DNA of 64,000 nt from Pirellulales bacterium (GTDB lineage: Bacteria; Planctomycetota; Planctomycetia; Pirellulales; JANQPP01): the NCBI GenBank assembly GCA_028289405.1, contig JANQPP010000135.1:38161-102160 (forward strand). Reading direction: 5' to 3'. Position 1 is the first letter of the stretch, and each line of letters opens with the position of its first letter. Made by a program: the position numbers and the translations under genes. Shown piece after piece: positions 37,616 through 45,941 of this stretch. A model generated the notes under the pieces. It was not told where the DNA came from. It searched no databases and saw only the letters and a list, made by a program, of their open reading frames with translations.

Positions 37616-38314
37616 ATGGGACAAAAAGTTAATCCAGTCGGATTCCGCACGGGAGTGATGGAGGGCTGGAAGAGCCGCTGGTATGCCTCGAAGCAAGAAT
37701 TCGCCACCTTGCTCATCGAAGATCAAAAATTGCGGCGGTTCATTAAGAAAAAGTACCGCTATGCGGGAATTCCCAAGGTCGAGATTGAGCGCACTCGGGA
37801 TGAGGTCAAGGTTGTCCTGCATACGGCGCGTCCAGGAATCGTGATTGGCCGCAAGGGCCAAGAAGTCGAACGCTTGCAGAATGAGTTGCAGGACTTGGTC
37901 GGGCGCCGCATTAATATCAAAATCGAGGAAATTACGCGCCCCGAGCTATTTGCTCAGCTTGTCGCCGAGGACATTGCGGAGCAACTAAGCAAACGGGCCA
38001 GTTTTCGCCGCTGTATGAAGCGTTCCGTGGAGCAGACCATGGAAGCGGGCGCTAAAGGAATCAAGGTACAGCTTGCCGGACGTTTGGGTGGGGCTGAAAT
38101 GGCTCGCCGCGAGAAACAGATTTCCGGTTCGATGCCTTTGTCCACGTTGCGGGCAAAAATCGATTACGGATTCACGGAAGCCAAGACGGCACAAGGCCAC
38201 ATTGGCGTCCAGGTTTGGATCAATCAGGGTCGCTACCAAGAGGACGAAGACGATGCCGTTGATGCCCAAGAGGGTCAAGCACCGAAAAAGCCAAAGAGGT
38301 CGTATAAGAGGTGA
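37616..38314 (+). CDS. rpsC: 30S ribosomal protein S3
   Basis: 232 residues. [22 protein letters not shown] is the S3 start; the KH domain has [23 protein letters not shown] (GxxG loop), and the C-terminal half has [43 protein letters not shown]3 forms the mRNA entry tunnel. The last 20 residues (Asp/Glu-rich then Lys/Arg-rich) lie in the 62 bases shared with the start of rplP in another frame. Confidence 0.97.
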   Translation: MGQKVNPVGFRTGVMEGWKSRWYASKQEFATLLIEDQKLRRFIKKKYRYAGIPKVEIERTRDEVKVVLHTARPGIVIGRKGQEVERLQNELQDLVGRRINIKIEEITRPELFAQLVAEDIAEQLSKRASFRRCMKRSVEQTMEAGAKGIKVQLAGRLGGAEMARREKQISGSMPLSTLRAKIDYGFTEAKTAQGHIGVQVWINQGRYQEDEDDAVDAQEGQAPKKPKRSYKR

Positions 38315-38672
38315 AGCGACCCGAGGCAACCGTGTTGTCTTCGGAGAGTTTGGCCTGCAAGCGACGCAAGCCGGTTGGATCAGCGCGGCCACGATCGAGG
38401 CCGGCCGTATTGCCGCGCAACAATATATCCGGTCGGAAGGCCGGCTTTATATTCGTATTTTCCCGCACAAATCCATTACGTCGATTCCTTTGGAAACTCG
38501 GATGGGAAAGGGAAAAGGGGAGCCCGAATACTGGGCAGCCGTGGTGAAGCCGGGAACCGTTATGTATGAAATTGGTGGCTTATCCGAGGAAGCAGCAAAG
38601 ATCTGCTTCGCACGGCTCGCTCACAAAATGCCCGTTCGCGTCCGGTTCATCAGGCGGCGTCCGGGGACATGA
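38253..38672 (+). CDS. rplP: 50S ribosomal protein L16
   Basis: 139 residues from the ATG at 38253, eight bases after AGAGGA; a second ATG at 38262 would also give the essential [17 protein letters not shown] start. Core: [90 protein letters not shown]. It helps position tRNA in the A site. Either start overlaps the end of rpsC by more than 50 bases, implying translational coupling. Confidence 0.95.
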   Translation: MPLMPKRVKHRKSQRGRIRGEATRGNRVVFGEFGLQATQAGWISAATIEAGRIAAQQYIRSEGRLYIRIFPHKSITSIPLETRMGKGKGEPEYWAAVVKPGTVMYEIGGLSEEAAKICFARLAHKMPVRVRFIRRRPGT

Positions 38673-38727
38673 GGAGGAATGCATTCGCTGAGGAAACACA
38701 CCCAATCTCGAGATCCAAAGCATATCG

Positions 38728-38955
38728 ATGAAAGCATCTGAACTGAGAGAAATGAGCGACGAGCAACTGGATCTGACGGCCAAGGAGGCCGCCGAGAACC
38801 TGTTTCGACTGCGGATTCGCGCGCAAACCGAACGATTGGATGCTCCCAGTGAATTACGAAAAAACCGCCGGCTGATCGCCCGGGTACGGACCATTCAAAC
38901 CGAAAGGACCCGTCAGCGTTCTCAGCCGTCAGAGGAAAACGTGGCAAGCTCGTAA
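38728..38955 (+). CDS. rpmC: 50S ribosomal protein L29
   Basis: 75 residues, two-helix hairpin: MKASELREMSDEQLDLTAKEAAENLFRLRIRAQTERLDAPSELRKNRRLIARVRTIQTER, matching L29 (ELR..s.eEL...l.el..eLf.LR.Q.atgql.n..rir..rr.IARi.T). The tail is Ser/Gln-rich. It borders the tunnel exit next to L23. No strong ribosome-binding site precedes the ATG. Confidence 0.95.
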   Translation: MKASELREMSDEQLDLTAKEAAENLFRLRIRAQTERLDAPSELRKNRRLIARVRTIQTERTRQRSQPSEENVASS

Positions 38956-39076
38956 TGCATAAGGCTCGCTGGAATCCTAGCCGGGGTTGTCAGTTAGGAC
39001 TTAGAGCGGAAGCAAGATTTATATCCGAAATAGTCAATTGTGGACGCCGTGATAGCGTGAAAAGGGATTCGATTCG

Positions 39077-39364
39077 ATGCCGAAACGTGTGATGTTGGGT
39101 GTCGTCACCAGCGACAAAATGGAAAAAAGCCGAAGGGTGGAAATCCCGCGGCTTGTGCGCCACCCGAAGTACGGCAAGTACATCCGGAGCCGCACGGTTT
39201 GTATCGCGCACGATGAATCCAATGAATCTCGTATGGGCGACACGGTGGAGATCCACGAATGTCCACCACGTTCAAAGACCAAGCGTTGGGAGCTGGCCCG
39301 CGTGGTCAAGCGGAATGAAATGGTCGATCCTCAATCCAAGGCGGCGTCCGACAAGAATTCGTGA
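39077..39364 (+). CDS. rpsQ: 30S ribosomal protein S17
   Basis: 95 residues: PKRVMLGVVTSDKMEKSRRVEIPRLVRHPKYGKYIRSRTVCIAHDESNESRMGDTVEIHECPPRSKTKRWELARVVKR, an OB-fold protein of the 30S body. The usual KTxxV motif is replaced by KSRRV. A short Ser/Lys tail follows the core. Confidence 0.95.
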   Translation: MPKRVMLGVVTSDKMEKSRRVEIPRLVRHPKYGKYIRSRTVCIAHDESNESRMGDTVEIHECPPRSKTKRWELARVVKRNEMVDPQSKAASDKNS

Positions 39365-39459
39365 AGTTGATTTTCCATTGACGCCGCGCGGGCGGATGAA
39401 CAATTTTTCGGCGAGGGCCGGTTGGTTGCGGGCCATGCCGTATTAGTGGTGAACAAGTC

Positions 39460-39828
39460 ATGATTCAGATGCAAACCCGGTTGGCCGTTGCGGACAACTC
39501 CGGTGCGAAAGAAGTGATGTGCGTTAAGGTGCTAGGTGGGTCCCGGCGGCGCACCGCCGGCTTGGGCGACATCATCGTGTGCAGCGTAAAGAGCGTCATA
39601 CCTGGTAGCGATATCAAGAAAAAGTCAGTGCTCCGCGCGGTTATTGTCCGCTGCAAGCAGCCCACTCGCCGGCCAGACGGTAGCTATGTGCGATTCGACA
39701 GCAACGCGGTAGTCATTGTCGACGGCGATGGCAACCCTCGGGGCACCCGTATTTTCGGCGCGGTGGCTCGTGAATTGAGAGAGCGCCGGTTTATGAAAAT
39801 CGTCAGTCTCGCGGCGGAGGTAGTCTAA
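39460..39828 (+). CDS. rplN: 50S ribosomal protein L14
   Basis: 122 residues: [88 protein letters not shown]...[24 protein letters not shown], canonical L14 at an intersubunit bridge. Its stop codon shares one base with the ATG of rplX (TAATG). Confidence 0.97.
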   Translation: MIQMQTRLAVADNSGAKEVMCVKVLGGSRRRTAGLGDIIVCSVKSVIPGSDIKKKSVLRAVIVRCKQPTRRPDGSYVRFDSNAVVIVDGDGNPRGTRIFGAVARELRERRFMKIVSLAAEVV

Positions 39829-40193
39829 TGCATGTCAAAGTCGGAGACACCGTCGAAATTATCGCGGGAGCGGACCGCGGGCGTGGCGGCGATCCCACGC
39901 GGGCCACGGTGCTCCGTGTGTTGCGTGACAAGCAAAAGGTCGTCGTCGAGGGCGTGAATCGCGTCTACAAACATATTCGCCGCAGCCAACGCAATCCCCA
40001 GGGTGGCCGCCTTTCGAAAGAGATGCCTATCTCTTGGTCGAATGTGGCCATTTTCTGTCCGAGTTGCGGTAAGGCGACGAAGATGGGCGCACGTTACCTG
40101 GACGACGGAAGTAAGGAACGTTTCTGTAAAAAATGTGGTGCGGCCACGGGGCAATTGGCTCCCGCGCGTCAGGCCTATGCCAGCAAAAGCTAA
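39828..40193 (+). CDS. rplX: 50S ribosomal protein L24 with C-terminal zinc ribbon
   Basis: 121 residues starting in the last base of the rplN stop. The KOW core is standard: [53 protein letters not shown]. The C-terminal third carries four cysteines, FCPSCG (Cys77, Cys80) and FCKKCG (Cys100, Cys103), which should bind zinc; E. coli L24 has none. The insert GRGGDPTRA in the KOW loop is also longer than usual. Confidence 0.96.
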   Translation: MHVKVGDTVEIIAGADRGRGGDPTRATVLRVLRDKQKVVVEGVNRVYKHIRRSQRNPQGGRLSKEMPISWSNVAIFCPSCGKATKMGARYLDDGSKERFCKKCGAATGQLAPARQAYASKS

Positions 40194-40250
40194 CGAAAGA
40201 CATGTGGGCGAAAAATTCGCCTTGTAATTCAAATCAATGGTGAATGAACG

Positions 40251-40288
40251 AATCGCCTGAGGATAGTTATTTTGTCTCTGAGGCGATT
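40251..40288 (+). promoter_or_regulatory. Hairpin in the rplX-rplE gap, candidate S8-type control site
   Basis: AATCGCCT (40251-40258) pairs with AGGCGATT (40281-40288), and after one mismatch a further AG/CT can pair, leaving a loop of about 18 bases. It lies 57 bases before rplE. In E. coli, S8 represses the spc operon by binding at the start of rplE, so a control role is a reasonable guess; I have not matched the S8 consensus. Confidence 0.4.
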
Positions 40289-40344
40289 GCAGCTTCAGAC
40301 CGCTGATCGCGGATACGGTTCGCAGAAAAGAACGCGGCAATAAA

Positions 40345-40914
40345 ATGGCAGCTCGTTTACAAGATCGTTACGAACAGGAAGTGCTTCCCCAATTGGTGGA
40401 GAAGTTCGGCCGCAAGAACCGCTTGTCCCTGCCCCGATTGCAAAAGATCGTGGTTAACATGGGCGTCGGCAGCGCGATCACGGAAAAGAAGCACTTAGAA
40501 GATGCCACCAGTGCCCTCGCGGAAATTACTGGACAAAAACCAGTCATTACTCGTGCCCGGAAATCGATCGCCGGCTTTCGGCTTCGGCAAGGCATGAACA
40601 TTGGCTGCAAGGTCACGCTGCGTGGTACTCGGATGTACCAGTTTTTGGACCGCCTGATCTCGTTGGCGATTCCCCGCGTGCGGGACTTTCGTGGATTGAA
40701 CCCCAAGGCTTTCGACGGCCATGGCAATTACAGCTTGGGCCTGTTTGAGCAGCTCGTATTTCCGGAACTTAACCCTGATAAATACAGCCGTACCCAAGGG
40801 ATGAACATCACGCTAGTGATTTCTGGGGACAATGACCAAGAGTCGCGAGAATTCTTGCGTCTCATGGGTATGCCGTTTAAGAGTGAAACGGAAGCCACGA
40901 ATGGTGCCGCATAG
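40345..40914 (+). CDS. rplE: 50S ribosomal protein L5
   Basis: 189 residues: RLQDRYEQEVLPQLVEKFGRKNRLSLPRLQKIVVNMGVGSAI, ITGQKPVITRARKSIAGFRLRQGMNIGCKVTLRGTRMYQFLDRLISLAIPRVRDFRGLNPKAFDGHGNYSLGLFEQLVFPELNPDK, a complete L5 that binds 5S rRNA and the P-site tRNA. The tail after NDQESREFLRLMGMPF is a short extension. ATG at 40345. Confidence 0.97.
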   Translation: MAARLQDRYEQEVLPQLVEKFGRKNRLSLPRLQKIVVNMGVGSAITEKKHLEDATSALAEITGQKPVITRARKSIAGFRLRQGMNIGCKVTLRGTRMYQFLDRLISLAIPRVRDFRGLNPKAFDGHGNYSLGLFEQLVFPELNPDKYSRTQGMNITLVISGDNDQESREFLRLMGMPFKSETEATNGAA

Positions 40915-41002
40915 AATCGGCAAGCCGCGGGCGGAAAACCCCGCACGGTATTAAGTGATGGATCCATTTTCATTGATATAACTAAATCTCGCGGAATTAG
41001 GC

Positions 41003-41188
41003 ATGGCCAGTAAATCCAAAATCGCCAAATCAAATAAGGTGCCCAAGTTTTCCACGAGGGTTAATCGCAGATGTCGGCTTTGTGGCAGGCCTCGCGCGGT
41101 CTATCGCAAGTTTGGTATTTGCCGAATCTGTTTTCGTGAACTCGCGGATCGCGGGTTGATTCCAGGCGTACGGAAGGCGAGTTGGTAA
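41003..41188 (+). CDS. rpsZ: 30S ribosomal protein S14, zinc-binding (type Z)
   Basis: 61 residues, the short zinc form. Cys24 and Cys27 (RCRLCGR) and Cys40 and Cys43 ([11 protein letters not shown]) form the zinc site, and the end is [12 protein letters not shown]. The longer zinc-free paralogue is not in the window. Confidence 0.97.
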   Translation: MASKSKIAKSNKVPKFSTRVNRRCRLCGRPRAVYRKFGICRICFRELADRGLIPGVRKASW

Positions 41189-41205
41189 GGGGATCGAATA
41201 GAACC

Positions 41206-41601
41206 ATGATGACGGACCCGATCGCCGATATGTTGACACGTATCCGCAATGCCGTTCGCGTAGAACGGCCTCATGTGGATATGCCTTGCTCTAAAGTGAA
41301 GCGTGGCGTGGCGAAAGTCCTCAAGCGCGAGGGATATATTTGGGATTGGACTGAGATTGAACAGCAACCCAGCAATCTTTTGCGGCTCGAGCTGAAATAC
41401 GGCCCAAACGGCGAAAGAGTGATTCGTCAGATTCGCAGGATTAGCAAGCCGGGACGCCGAGTTTATTGTCGGGCCCAGCGGCTGAAACCGATTTTGAACG
41501 GTTTGGGGATTTCAATCATCAGCACCAGCGGCGGCGTGATCAGTGATCGAGAGGCTCGGCAGAAAAAATTGGGCGGCGAGGTGCTCTGCGAACTGTGGTA
41601 A
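41206..41601 (+). CDS. rpsH: 30S ribosomal protein S8
   Basis: 131 residues from the first of two adjacent ATGs (41206, 41209). MTDPIADMLTRIRNAVRVERPHVDMPCSKVKRGVAKVLKREGYI is the conserved N-terminal half, and RRISKPGRRVYCRAQRLKPILNGLGISIISTSGGVISDREARQKKLGGEVLCELW the C-terminal RNA-binding half. S8 organises the 16S central domain and is the spc-operon repressor in E. coli. Confidence 0.97.
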   Translation: MMTDPIADMLTRIRNAVRVERPHVDMPCSKVKRGVAKVLKREGYIWDWTEIEQQPSNLLRLELKYGPNGERVIRQIRRISKPGRRVYCRAQRLKPILNGLGISIISTSGGVISDREARQKKLGGEVLCELW

Positions 41602-41652
41602 TTCGTTTGGAGTCTTTCTTCCCACAAACATCGTATTGTTGACGTTGATTAC

Positions 41653-41676
41653 CATCGGAAATTGATTCGTCCGATG
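41653..41676 (+). promoter_or_regulatory. Hairpin in the rpsH-rplF gap
   Basis: CATCGGA (41653-41659) and TCCGATG (41670-41676) form a perfect seven-pair stem with a 10-base loop, 24 bases before the rplF start. It could be a processing or translational control element; no T-run follows. Confidence 0.4.
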
Positions 41677-41700
41677 TTAGAGCTAGTGAGGTAGGGTAAC

Positions 41701-42246
41701 ATGTCCCGCATCGGAAAGCTTCCCGTGACCGTGCCCAATGGAGTGAAAATCGGACTGGACGGGGACCATCTGACCGTGCAGGGCCCCTTGGGGCAGTTGG
41801 ATTGGAAGGCTCATCCGGGCATTGAGCTCGAATACGACGATTCGGCCAAAAAAATCATCGTCAAACGTCAGTCGGAAGAACGTCAGTACAAGGCGCTGCA
41901 TGGCCTCAATCGCGCGATGGTGAACAACATGGTCCAGGGCGTGACCCAGGGCTACGAGAAACGGCTAGAAATCGTTGGCGTGGGCTACCTGGCGGCCGTG
42001 CAGGGGAACAAGCTGCAACTTCGCGTGGGCTTTGCCAATGAAGTCCAGTTAGATATCCCCTCTGGATTGGATGTGACGTGCCCCGATCAGACACATGTCT
42101 CGGTGAAGGGCTGCGACAAGCAAAAGGTTGGCCAGTTCGCCGCCGAGGTGCGGGCGGTTCGAAAGCCTGAACCTTATAAAGGGAAGGGCATTCGGTATGA
42201 AGGTGAACAGGTACGCCGTAAAGCTGGTAAGGCTGTCAGCAAATAG
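41701..42246 (+). CDS. rplF: 50S ribosomal protein L6
   Basis: 181 residues: MSRIGKLPVTVPNGVKIGLDGDHLTVQGPLGQL, KALHGLNRAMVNNMVQGVTQGYEKRLEIVGVGYLAAVQGNKLQLRVGF and the C-terminal signature KPEPYKGKGIRYEGEQVRRKAGK. L6 lies near the factor-binding site. GAGGTAGGG just before the ATG gives a ribosome-binding site. Confidence 0.97.
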   Translation: MSRIGKLPVTVPNGVKIGLDGDHLTVQGPLGQLDWKAHPGIELEYDDSAKKIIVKRQSEERQYKALHGLNRAMVNNMVQGVTQGYEKRLEIVGVGYLAAVQGNKLQLRVGFANEVQLDIPSGLDVTCPDQTHVSVKGCDKQKVGQFAAEVRAVRKPEPYKGKGIRYEGEQVRRKAGKAVSK

Positions 42247-42335
42247 GAACGTCAAGCAAGCTTCGGAACTGGTGTCACGTTGAGTTGAGTGTTGCCCGGC
42301 CAATCGGAGATGCGGCAAGTTAGCGAGTTCAAATC

Positions 42336-42704
42336 ATGAACCATGATCGTTATGTCCACCGACAAAGAATTCGCCGCGCCTTCCGCGTGCGGAAACGGAC
42401 CCGTGGCGTGCAGGAGCGGCCCCGCTTGTCGGTCTGCCGAAGTTTGAAGCATATCTATGTTCAAGTTATCGATGATAGCCAGGGGCGTACACTGGCGTCA
42501 GCGAGCACGCTAGAGAAAGAACTGCGTTCGCAGGTCAAGTCGACAGGAAATCGCGACGCGGCGGAATTGGTCGGCAAGGCAATTGCCCAACGGGCCAAAG
42601 CGGTCGGCGTCGAACGAGTCTGTCTCGATCGCGGCAGCCATCAGTATCATGGGCGGGTCGCGGCGCTTGCCGAGGCCGCAAGATCGGAAGGTCTACAGTT
42701 CTAA
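42336..42704 (+). CDS. rplR: 50S ribosomal protein L18
   Basis: 122 residues: an Arg-rich start ([53 protein letters not shown]), then [48 protein letters not shown], the conserved L18 C-terminus. L18 binds 5S rRNA with L5 and L25, both encoded in this window. Confidence 0.96.
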   Translation: MNHDRYVHRQRIRRAFRVRKRTRGVQERPRLSVCRSLKHIYVQVIDDSQGRTLASASTLEKELRSQVKSTGNRDAAELVGKAIAQRAKAVGVERVCLDRGSHQYHGRVAALAEAARSEGLQF

Positions 42705-42771
42705 TTCAATTGATGCGGCTTCGGCCTCAGATGTTGATTGATTCAATCACCTGACTTGGAGTACATAAACT

Positions 42772-43257
42772 GTGTCGACCGATACCGGGCGTGGCGAATC
42801 CATTGAGCGGGTCGTCAAAATCAAACGTTGTGCCGCCGTGGTCAAGGGTGGACGCCGGTTCAGCTTCGCGGCCTTGATCGTGGTTGGGAACGGCCAAGGC
42901 AAGGTCGGATGGGGCTATGGCAAAGCCAACGAAGTGCCACCGAGTGTGGAAAAAGCGGGCAAGGACGCTGACCGCCACATGATTTCCGTGCCGATCGTCG
43001 ATGGCACGATTCCACATGAAGTACGGGCCAAGTATGGGACATCCAAGCTGATCTTAGTGCCAGCCAGCCCGGGAACAGGGATTATTGCCGGCGCGGCGGT
43101 CCGTGCGGTCTGCGAAGCGGCCGGTATCTCCGACATTTTGACGAAAAGCTTTGGCTCAAATAATCCCACGAATTTGGTCAAAGCGGCGATCGAAGCGCTC
43201 AGCCAATTGCGCACACAAGATGAAGTACAGCGTCTGCGAGGAGTGACACTCGGATGA
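42772..43257 (+). CDS. rpsE: 30S ribosomal protein S5
   Basis: 161 residues from a GTG at 42772. [55 protein letters not shown] is the double-stranded RNA-binding domain, followed by [43 protein letters not shown]. Its stop overlaps the rplO start (ATGA at 43254-43257), leaving no room for rpmD, which normally lies between them. Confidence 0.97.
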   Translation: MSTDTGRGESIERVVKIKRCAAVVKGGRRFSFAALIVVGNGQGKVGWGYGKANEVPPSVEKAGKDADRHMISVPIVDGTIPHEVRAKYGTSKLILVPASPGTGIIAGAAVRAVCEAAGISDILTKSFGSNNPTNLVKAAIEALSQLRTQDEVQRLRGVTLG

Positions 43258-43763
43258 GACTTGATACGGTTCATCGGGACATTCAGAAAAACAAGCGGCG
43301 CAAACGCGTGGGCCGTGGTCCTGGCTCTGGACACGGGAAAACATCCAGTCGTGGTCACAAAGGCCAAGGACAACTGGCCGGTTGGTCACAGCATCCTGCC
43401 TTTCAGGGAGGGACCATGCCGGTGGTCCGTCGCATCCCCAAGCGTGGGTTCAACAACCGCTGGGCCAAGTCCGTGTTCGCGGTGAATCTGCATGTTTTGG
43501 AGTCCCGCTTTGAGGACGGCGATGAGATCACGCCCGAAATTTTGCGAACCAAAGGCTTGGCCAAAGGGCGGTATGATCTGCTGAAGATTTTGGGCGAGGG
43601 GGAGTTAACCAAGAAGCTCACCATCTCGGCTCATCAGTTTAGCGCCTCGGCGAACAAAAAAATCACCGCTGCCGGAGGGAAGGCAATCGTAATTGAACTG
43701 GGGAAAGCCGAGAACTCGAAAGAAGCTTCGACCGCGAAAGAAGCCAAGGACCAAACTTCCTGA
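43254..43763 (+). CDS. rplO: 50S ribosomal protein L15
   Basis: 169 residues overlapping rpsE by four bases. [51 protein letters not shown] is the L15 signature, and [32 protein letters not shown] the C-terminal domain. A 20-residue Lys/Glu/Ala tail extends beyond it. secY follows after 146 bases. Confidence 0.96.
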   Translation: MRLDTVHRDIQKNKRRKRVGRGPGSGHGKTSSRGHKGQGQLAGWSQHPAFQGGTMPVVRRIPKRGFNNRWAKSVFAVNLHVLESRFEDGDEITPEILRTKGLAKGRYDLLKILGEGELTKKLTISAHQFSASANKKITAAGGKAIVIELGKAENSKEASTAKEAKDQTS

Positions 43764-43909
43764 AACCCCTTTCTCTCGTAGCGCAAATAGAACGAGCAGC
43801 AGGGAGGGATTCGAGGCGTTTAGACATCATCTTCTACTGCCTGATCAAGGGCAGGTTGTTTGACGGCCTTTGAAGGCTATCACCGGCTCCGAGCCACGGA
43901 GAGCTATCC

Positions 43910-45259
43910 ATGTGGGAAAAAATCAGAGTCGTCTTCACGATTCCGGAGCTTCGCCAGAAGATCTTGTTGACGCTGGGTCTGCTAGCCATCTATCGCGTCG
44001 GCTACCAAATCATCTTGCCGATCGTGGATCAGGAGGCGATGACCGCCTTCTTCAATCGCGATGGAGGCGGTCTCGGTGATCTGCTCAATACGGTGGCCGT
44101 ATTCAGCGCTAGTCAACTGAGCCAAGCCACGATTTTCGGATTGGGCATCATGCCCTATATCTCCGCGTCGATTATCTTCCAACTTCTGGGCAGTGTCTGG
44201 GCCCCCCTGGAAAAGCTACAAAAGGAAGGGGAAAGCGGACGCAAAAAGATCAACGAATACACGCGGTATGCTACGGTCGTGCTTTGCATTGGTCAAAGCT
44301 GGGCTTACGTGGCATTTCTATCCAATAGCGGATTGGTCAGCCCGGACTTCCTTACGGACAGCGGCTCTCTCAGTTTTACCTGGCAGTTCGTGGCCGTCAT
44401 GATCATGACGGCCGGGACTGTCTTTTTGATGTGGCTCGGCGAGCAGATCGATGAATTCGGCATCGGCAACGGCATCAGCTTGCTGATCATGGCCGGCATT
44501 TTGGCTCAGATGCCCAGTGCGGGTTACGACCTATTGCAGCAGACGGAATTCGTGTTGGGGGGAGGCAGCGGTAAATTCGGCGTGGAGACCCTCTTGGTTT
44601 TGGCGGTCTTGTTCGTCAGCGTGATCGCGGGCGTCGTCTTCATCACGCAAGGACAGCGCCGCATACCCACGCAAAGCGCGAAACATGTCCGGGGACGCCG
44701 CGTCTACGGCGGCACCCGGGAGTACCTCCCGCTAAAGGTCAATCAAGCGGGCGTGATGCCGATCATTTTCGCCAGCAGCCTGCTGATGTTTCCATCCATA
44801 TTGTTCACGGCCCTCAGTTCCGCTTCGGCGAGTCCATTTTTCGCCGCGATGAGCGATGCTTTTCAGCGCGGCACGTCCTATATTTATAATATCTTGTACA
44901 TCGTATTGATTTATTTCTTCTGCTATTTTTGGACAGCCATCACGTTCAACCCGAAGGACATGGCGGACCGACTGAAGGATTACGGCACGTTCATTCCCGG
45001 CTATCGGCCCGGAAAACGTACCGCGGATCACTTGGAAAAGGTCATGGTGCGAATTACTTACGTTGGCGCGGGTTTCTTGGCATTGGTGGCGATCACGCCC
45101 ACGATCATCGCCAGTGCTCTCGACATTAGCCCCTTGGTTGCCAGCTTTTATGGGGGGACCGGCCTGCTCATCGCCGTGAGCGTGGCATTCGACCTCGTGC
45201 AAAAAATCGACAGCCACCTTGTGATGCGAGAATACCGGGGACTGTTGGAAAAGGGCTGA
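43910..45259 (+). CDS. secY: Protein translocase subunit SecY
   Basis: 449 residues with ten hydrophobic helices, the SecYEG channel. Visible SecY features: FNRDGGGLGDLLNTVAVFSASQLSQATIFGLGIMPYISASIIFQLL (plug and helix 2, with the SecY pattern), WLGEQIDEFGIGNGISLLIMAGI, QGQRRIPTQSAKHVRGRRVYGG (cytoplasmic loop C4), LPLKVNQAGVMPIIFASSLLM and the loop C5 stretch DMADRLKDYGTFIPGYRPGKRTADHL. Position at the end of the spc genes is standard. Confidence 0.98.
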   Translation: MWEKIRVVFTIPELRQKILLTLGLLAIYRVGYQIILPIVDQEAMTAFFNRDGGGLGDLLNTVAVFSASQLSQATIFGLGIMPYISASIIFQLLGSVWAPLEKLQKEGESGRKKINEYTRYATVVLCIGQSWAYVAFLSNSGLVSPDFLTDSGSLSFTWQFVAVMIMTAGTVFLMWLGEQIDEFGIGNGISLLIMAGILAQMPSAGYDLLQQTEFVLGGGSGKFGVETLLVLAVLFVSVIAGVVFITQGQRRIPTQSAKHVRGRRVYGGTREYLPLKVNQAGVMPIIFASSLLMFPSILFTALSSASASPFFAAMSDAFQRGTSYIYNILYIVLIYFFCYFWTAITFNPKDMADRLKDYGTFIPGYRPGKRTADHLEKVMVRITYVGAGFLALVAITPTIIASALDISPLVASFYGGTGLLIAVSVAFDLVQKIDSHLVMREYRGLLEKG

Positions 45260-45341
45260 GGTCCGTGGCGGGAGCAGCGGTCCAAGAATGAGGTGCCGAA
45301 ATCGAGCGGCCATCTCGTGATGAAAGAACATCCTTGCCGCC

Positions 45342-45893
45342 ATGAAGATCGTGCTGATTGGACCGCCCGGTGCTGGTAAAGGAACGCAGGCTAAGCGACT
45401 ATGCAAGGAATTGGGTGTGCCGCACCTGTCCACGGGCGAGATGTTGCGCCAGGCTCGTCAACAGGGCACGGAGATTGGCGAAAAAGCCAATGAATATATC
45501 ATGTCCGGCAAGCTTGCGCCGGATCCCCTCATCTTAAAGATCGTCGATGATCGGCTGGCGGAGCCCGATTGCCAGCACGGTTGGATTTTTGATGGCTTTC
45601 CCCGGACCGTACCCCAGGCGGAAGCTCTCGATCAAACATTGGAAGCCCAAGGTGATTCCCTTCAAGCCGTGCTGGAATTGCTGCTCGACGAGGAAGTGAT
45701 CGTGGAACGCCTTGCCAGTCGCTCACGGGGCGACGACCTGCCCGGGATCATTCACCGCCGGCTGGAAGTCTATTGGAACGAGACGGCTCCTCTACTCGAC
45801 TATTATCGCGCGCAAGGTATTTTGAAAACCGTGGAAGCGGATGCTCCGGCGGATGAAGTGTACGATCAAATCCTATCCTTGATTCATTCTTGA
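45342..45893 (+). CDS. adk: Adenylate kinase, short-LID type
   Basis: 183 residues. P-loop GPPGAGKGT (7-15), HLSTGEMLRQA (AMP site), DGFPRTVPQAEAL and the loop SRSRGDDLPGIIHRRLEVYWNETAPLLDYY. The LID domain is reduced to a short loop with no zinc cysteines, so this is the short form (usual long form about 215 residues). It equilibrates ATP, ADP and AMP. secY-adk-map order is the common bacterial arrangement. Confidence 0.96.
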   Translation: MKIVLIGPPGAGKGTQAKRLCKELGVPHLSTGEMLRQARQQGTEIGEKANEYIMSGKLAPDPLILKIVDDRLAEPDCQHGWIFDGFPRTVPQAEALDQTLEAQGDSLQAVLELLLDEEVIVERLASRSRGDDLPGIIHRRLEVYWNETAPLLDYYRAQGILKTVEADAPADEVYDQILSLIHS

Positions 45894-45913
45894 CCCCTTT
45901 CTTAATTCAGAGT

Positions 45914-45929
45914 TCGACCGCTCGGTCGA
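45914..45929 (+). promoter_or_regulatory. Hairpin touching the map ribosome-binding site
   Basis: TCGACC (45914-45919) pairs with GGTCGA (45924-45929) around a four-base loop. The right arm runs into GAGGAG (45928-45933), the ribosome-binding site of map, so folding would partly hide it. Possible translational damping of map relative to adk. Confidence 0.35.
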
Positions 45930-45941
45930 GGAGTTGTTTGC

